Below are positions 5,833-5,912 of a DNA stretch of 5,912 nt, in pieces. Position numbers and translations under genes: made by a program. Every line of letters begins with the position of its first letter. Positions within the stretch are counted from its first letter, which is position 1. The DNA comes from Alphaproteobacteria bacterium. GTDB lineage: Bacteria > Pseudomonadota > Alphaproteobacteria > ATCC43930 > CGMCC-115725. The notes beneath the pieces are model-generated. The model made no database searches. It worked only from the letters and a program-made list of their open reading frames with translations, and was not told where the DNA came from. The stretch covers positions 1-5,912 of the forward strand of contig JAFMSA010000287.1 of NCBI GenBank assembly GCA_017353855.1, given 5' to 3'.

Positions 5833-5912
5833 GGCCGCGGTGGCGCATAAGGGGCTCAGGGCACTGGCAATCAGCGCGCTTTCTGACAGGCCTCGCGTCT
5901 ACCGTCGATGTG
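5833..5912. other. No supported feature
   Basis: This end stretch has no gene I can support. A GTG at 5840 opens a short frame to the window edge (VAHKGLRALAISAL) but it has no ribosome binding site or recognisable family. No hairpin with a T-run is seen after the barrel gene. Confidence 0.4.

Noticed and set aside
5840..5912. Start of a further gene at a GTG near the window end
   Set aside because: It is too short, has no ribosome binding site and no recognisable family.
1..5912. tRNA, rRNA, insertion sequence, CRISPR array or attachment site
   Set aside because: No cloverleaf, transposase, terminal inverted repeats or regularly spaced repeats were seen.

Overview
The window is GC-rich and densely coded. 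It holds two divergent gene clusters that leave a 212-base gap between them (2380-2591). The protein families (a rhodanese-ChrB fusion, a two-domain ChrA, tandem DUF1259 and a PepSY-like exported protein) suggest a proteobacterium, most likely an alphaproteobacterium of the Hyphomicrobiales type. That placement rests on remembered family resemblance, not on a search.

Minus strand, read right to left: a rhodanese-ChrB chromate-resistance fusion (2379 to 1584), then after 14 bases the chromate transporter chrA (1569 to 352), then a small membrane protein of unknown function (260 to 9). The first two are a typical chromate-resistance operon: ChrA exports chromate across the inner membrane and the rhodanese-ChrB protein acts in the cytoplasm.

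Plus strand, left to right: a secreted PepSY-like protein (2592-3109), a secreted protein with two DUF1259 domains (3159-4055), a secreted YncE/YVTN-type beta-propeller (4058-5025), and a probable outer-membrane beta-barrel protein (5022-5832). Spacing is tight: 49 bases, then 2 bases, then a 4-base ATGA overlap. All four appear to leave the cytoplasm, so this looks like an envelope module transcribed away from the chromate operon. Its function is not known to me; a role in handling a toxic oxyanion or metal in the periplasm is a hypothesis from context.

The most striking property is that five of the six longer genes are broken by small indels. Single-base shifts occur near 993, 1319, 2115, 3013 and 5709. 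A 10-base loss (or a net shift of -1) occurs near 4953, and apparent in-frame 9-base losses occur at 1988/1989 and perhaps 4591/4592. In every frameshifted case the expected family sequence continues directly in another frame, and only the DUF1259 gene reads cleanly throughout. This pattern fits uncorrected long-read sequence better than decay of individual genes, but it cannot be settled from the sequence alone. The coordinates given are for the reconstructed genes.

I see no RNA gene, mobile element, CRISPR array or clear rho-independent terminator. The last 80 bases hold no gene I can support.
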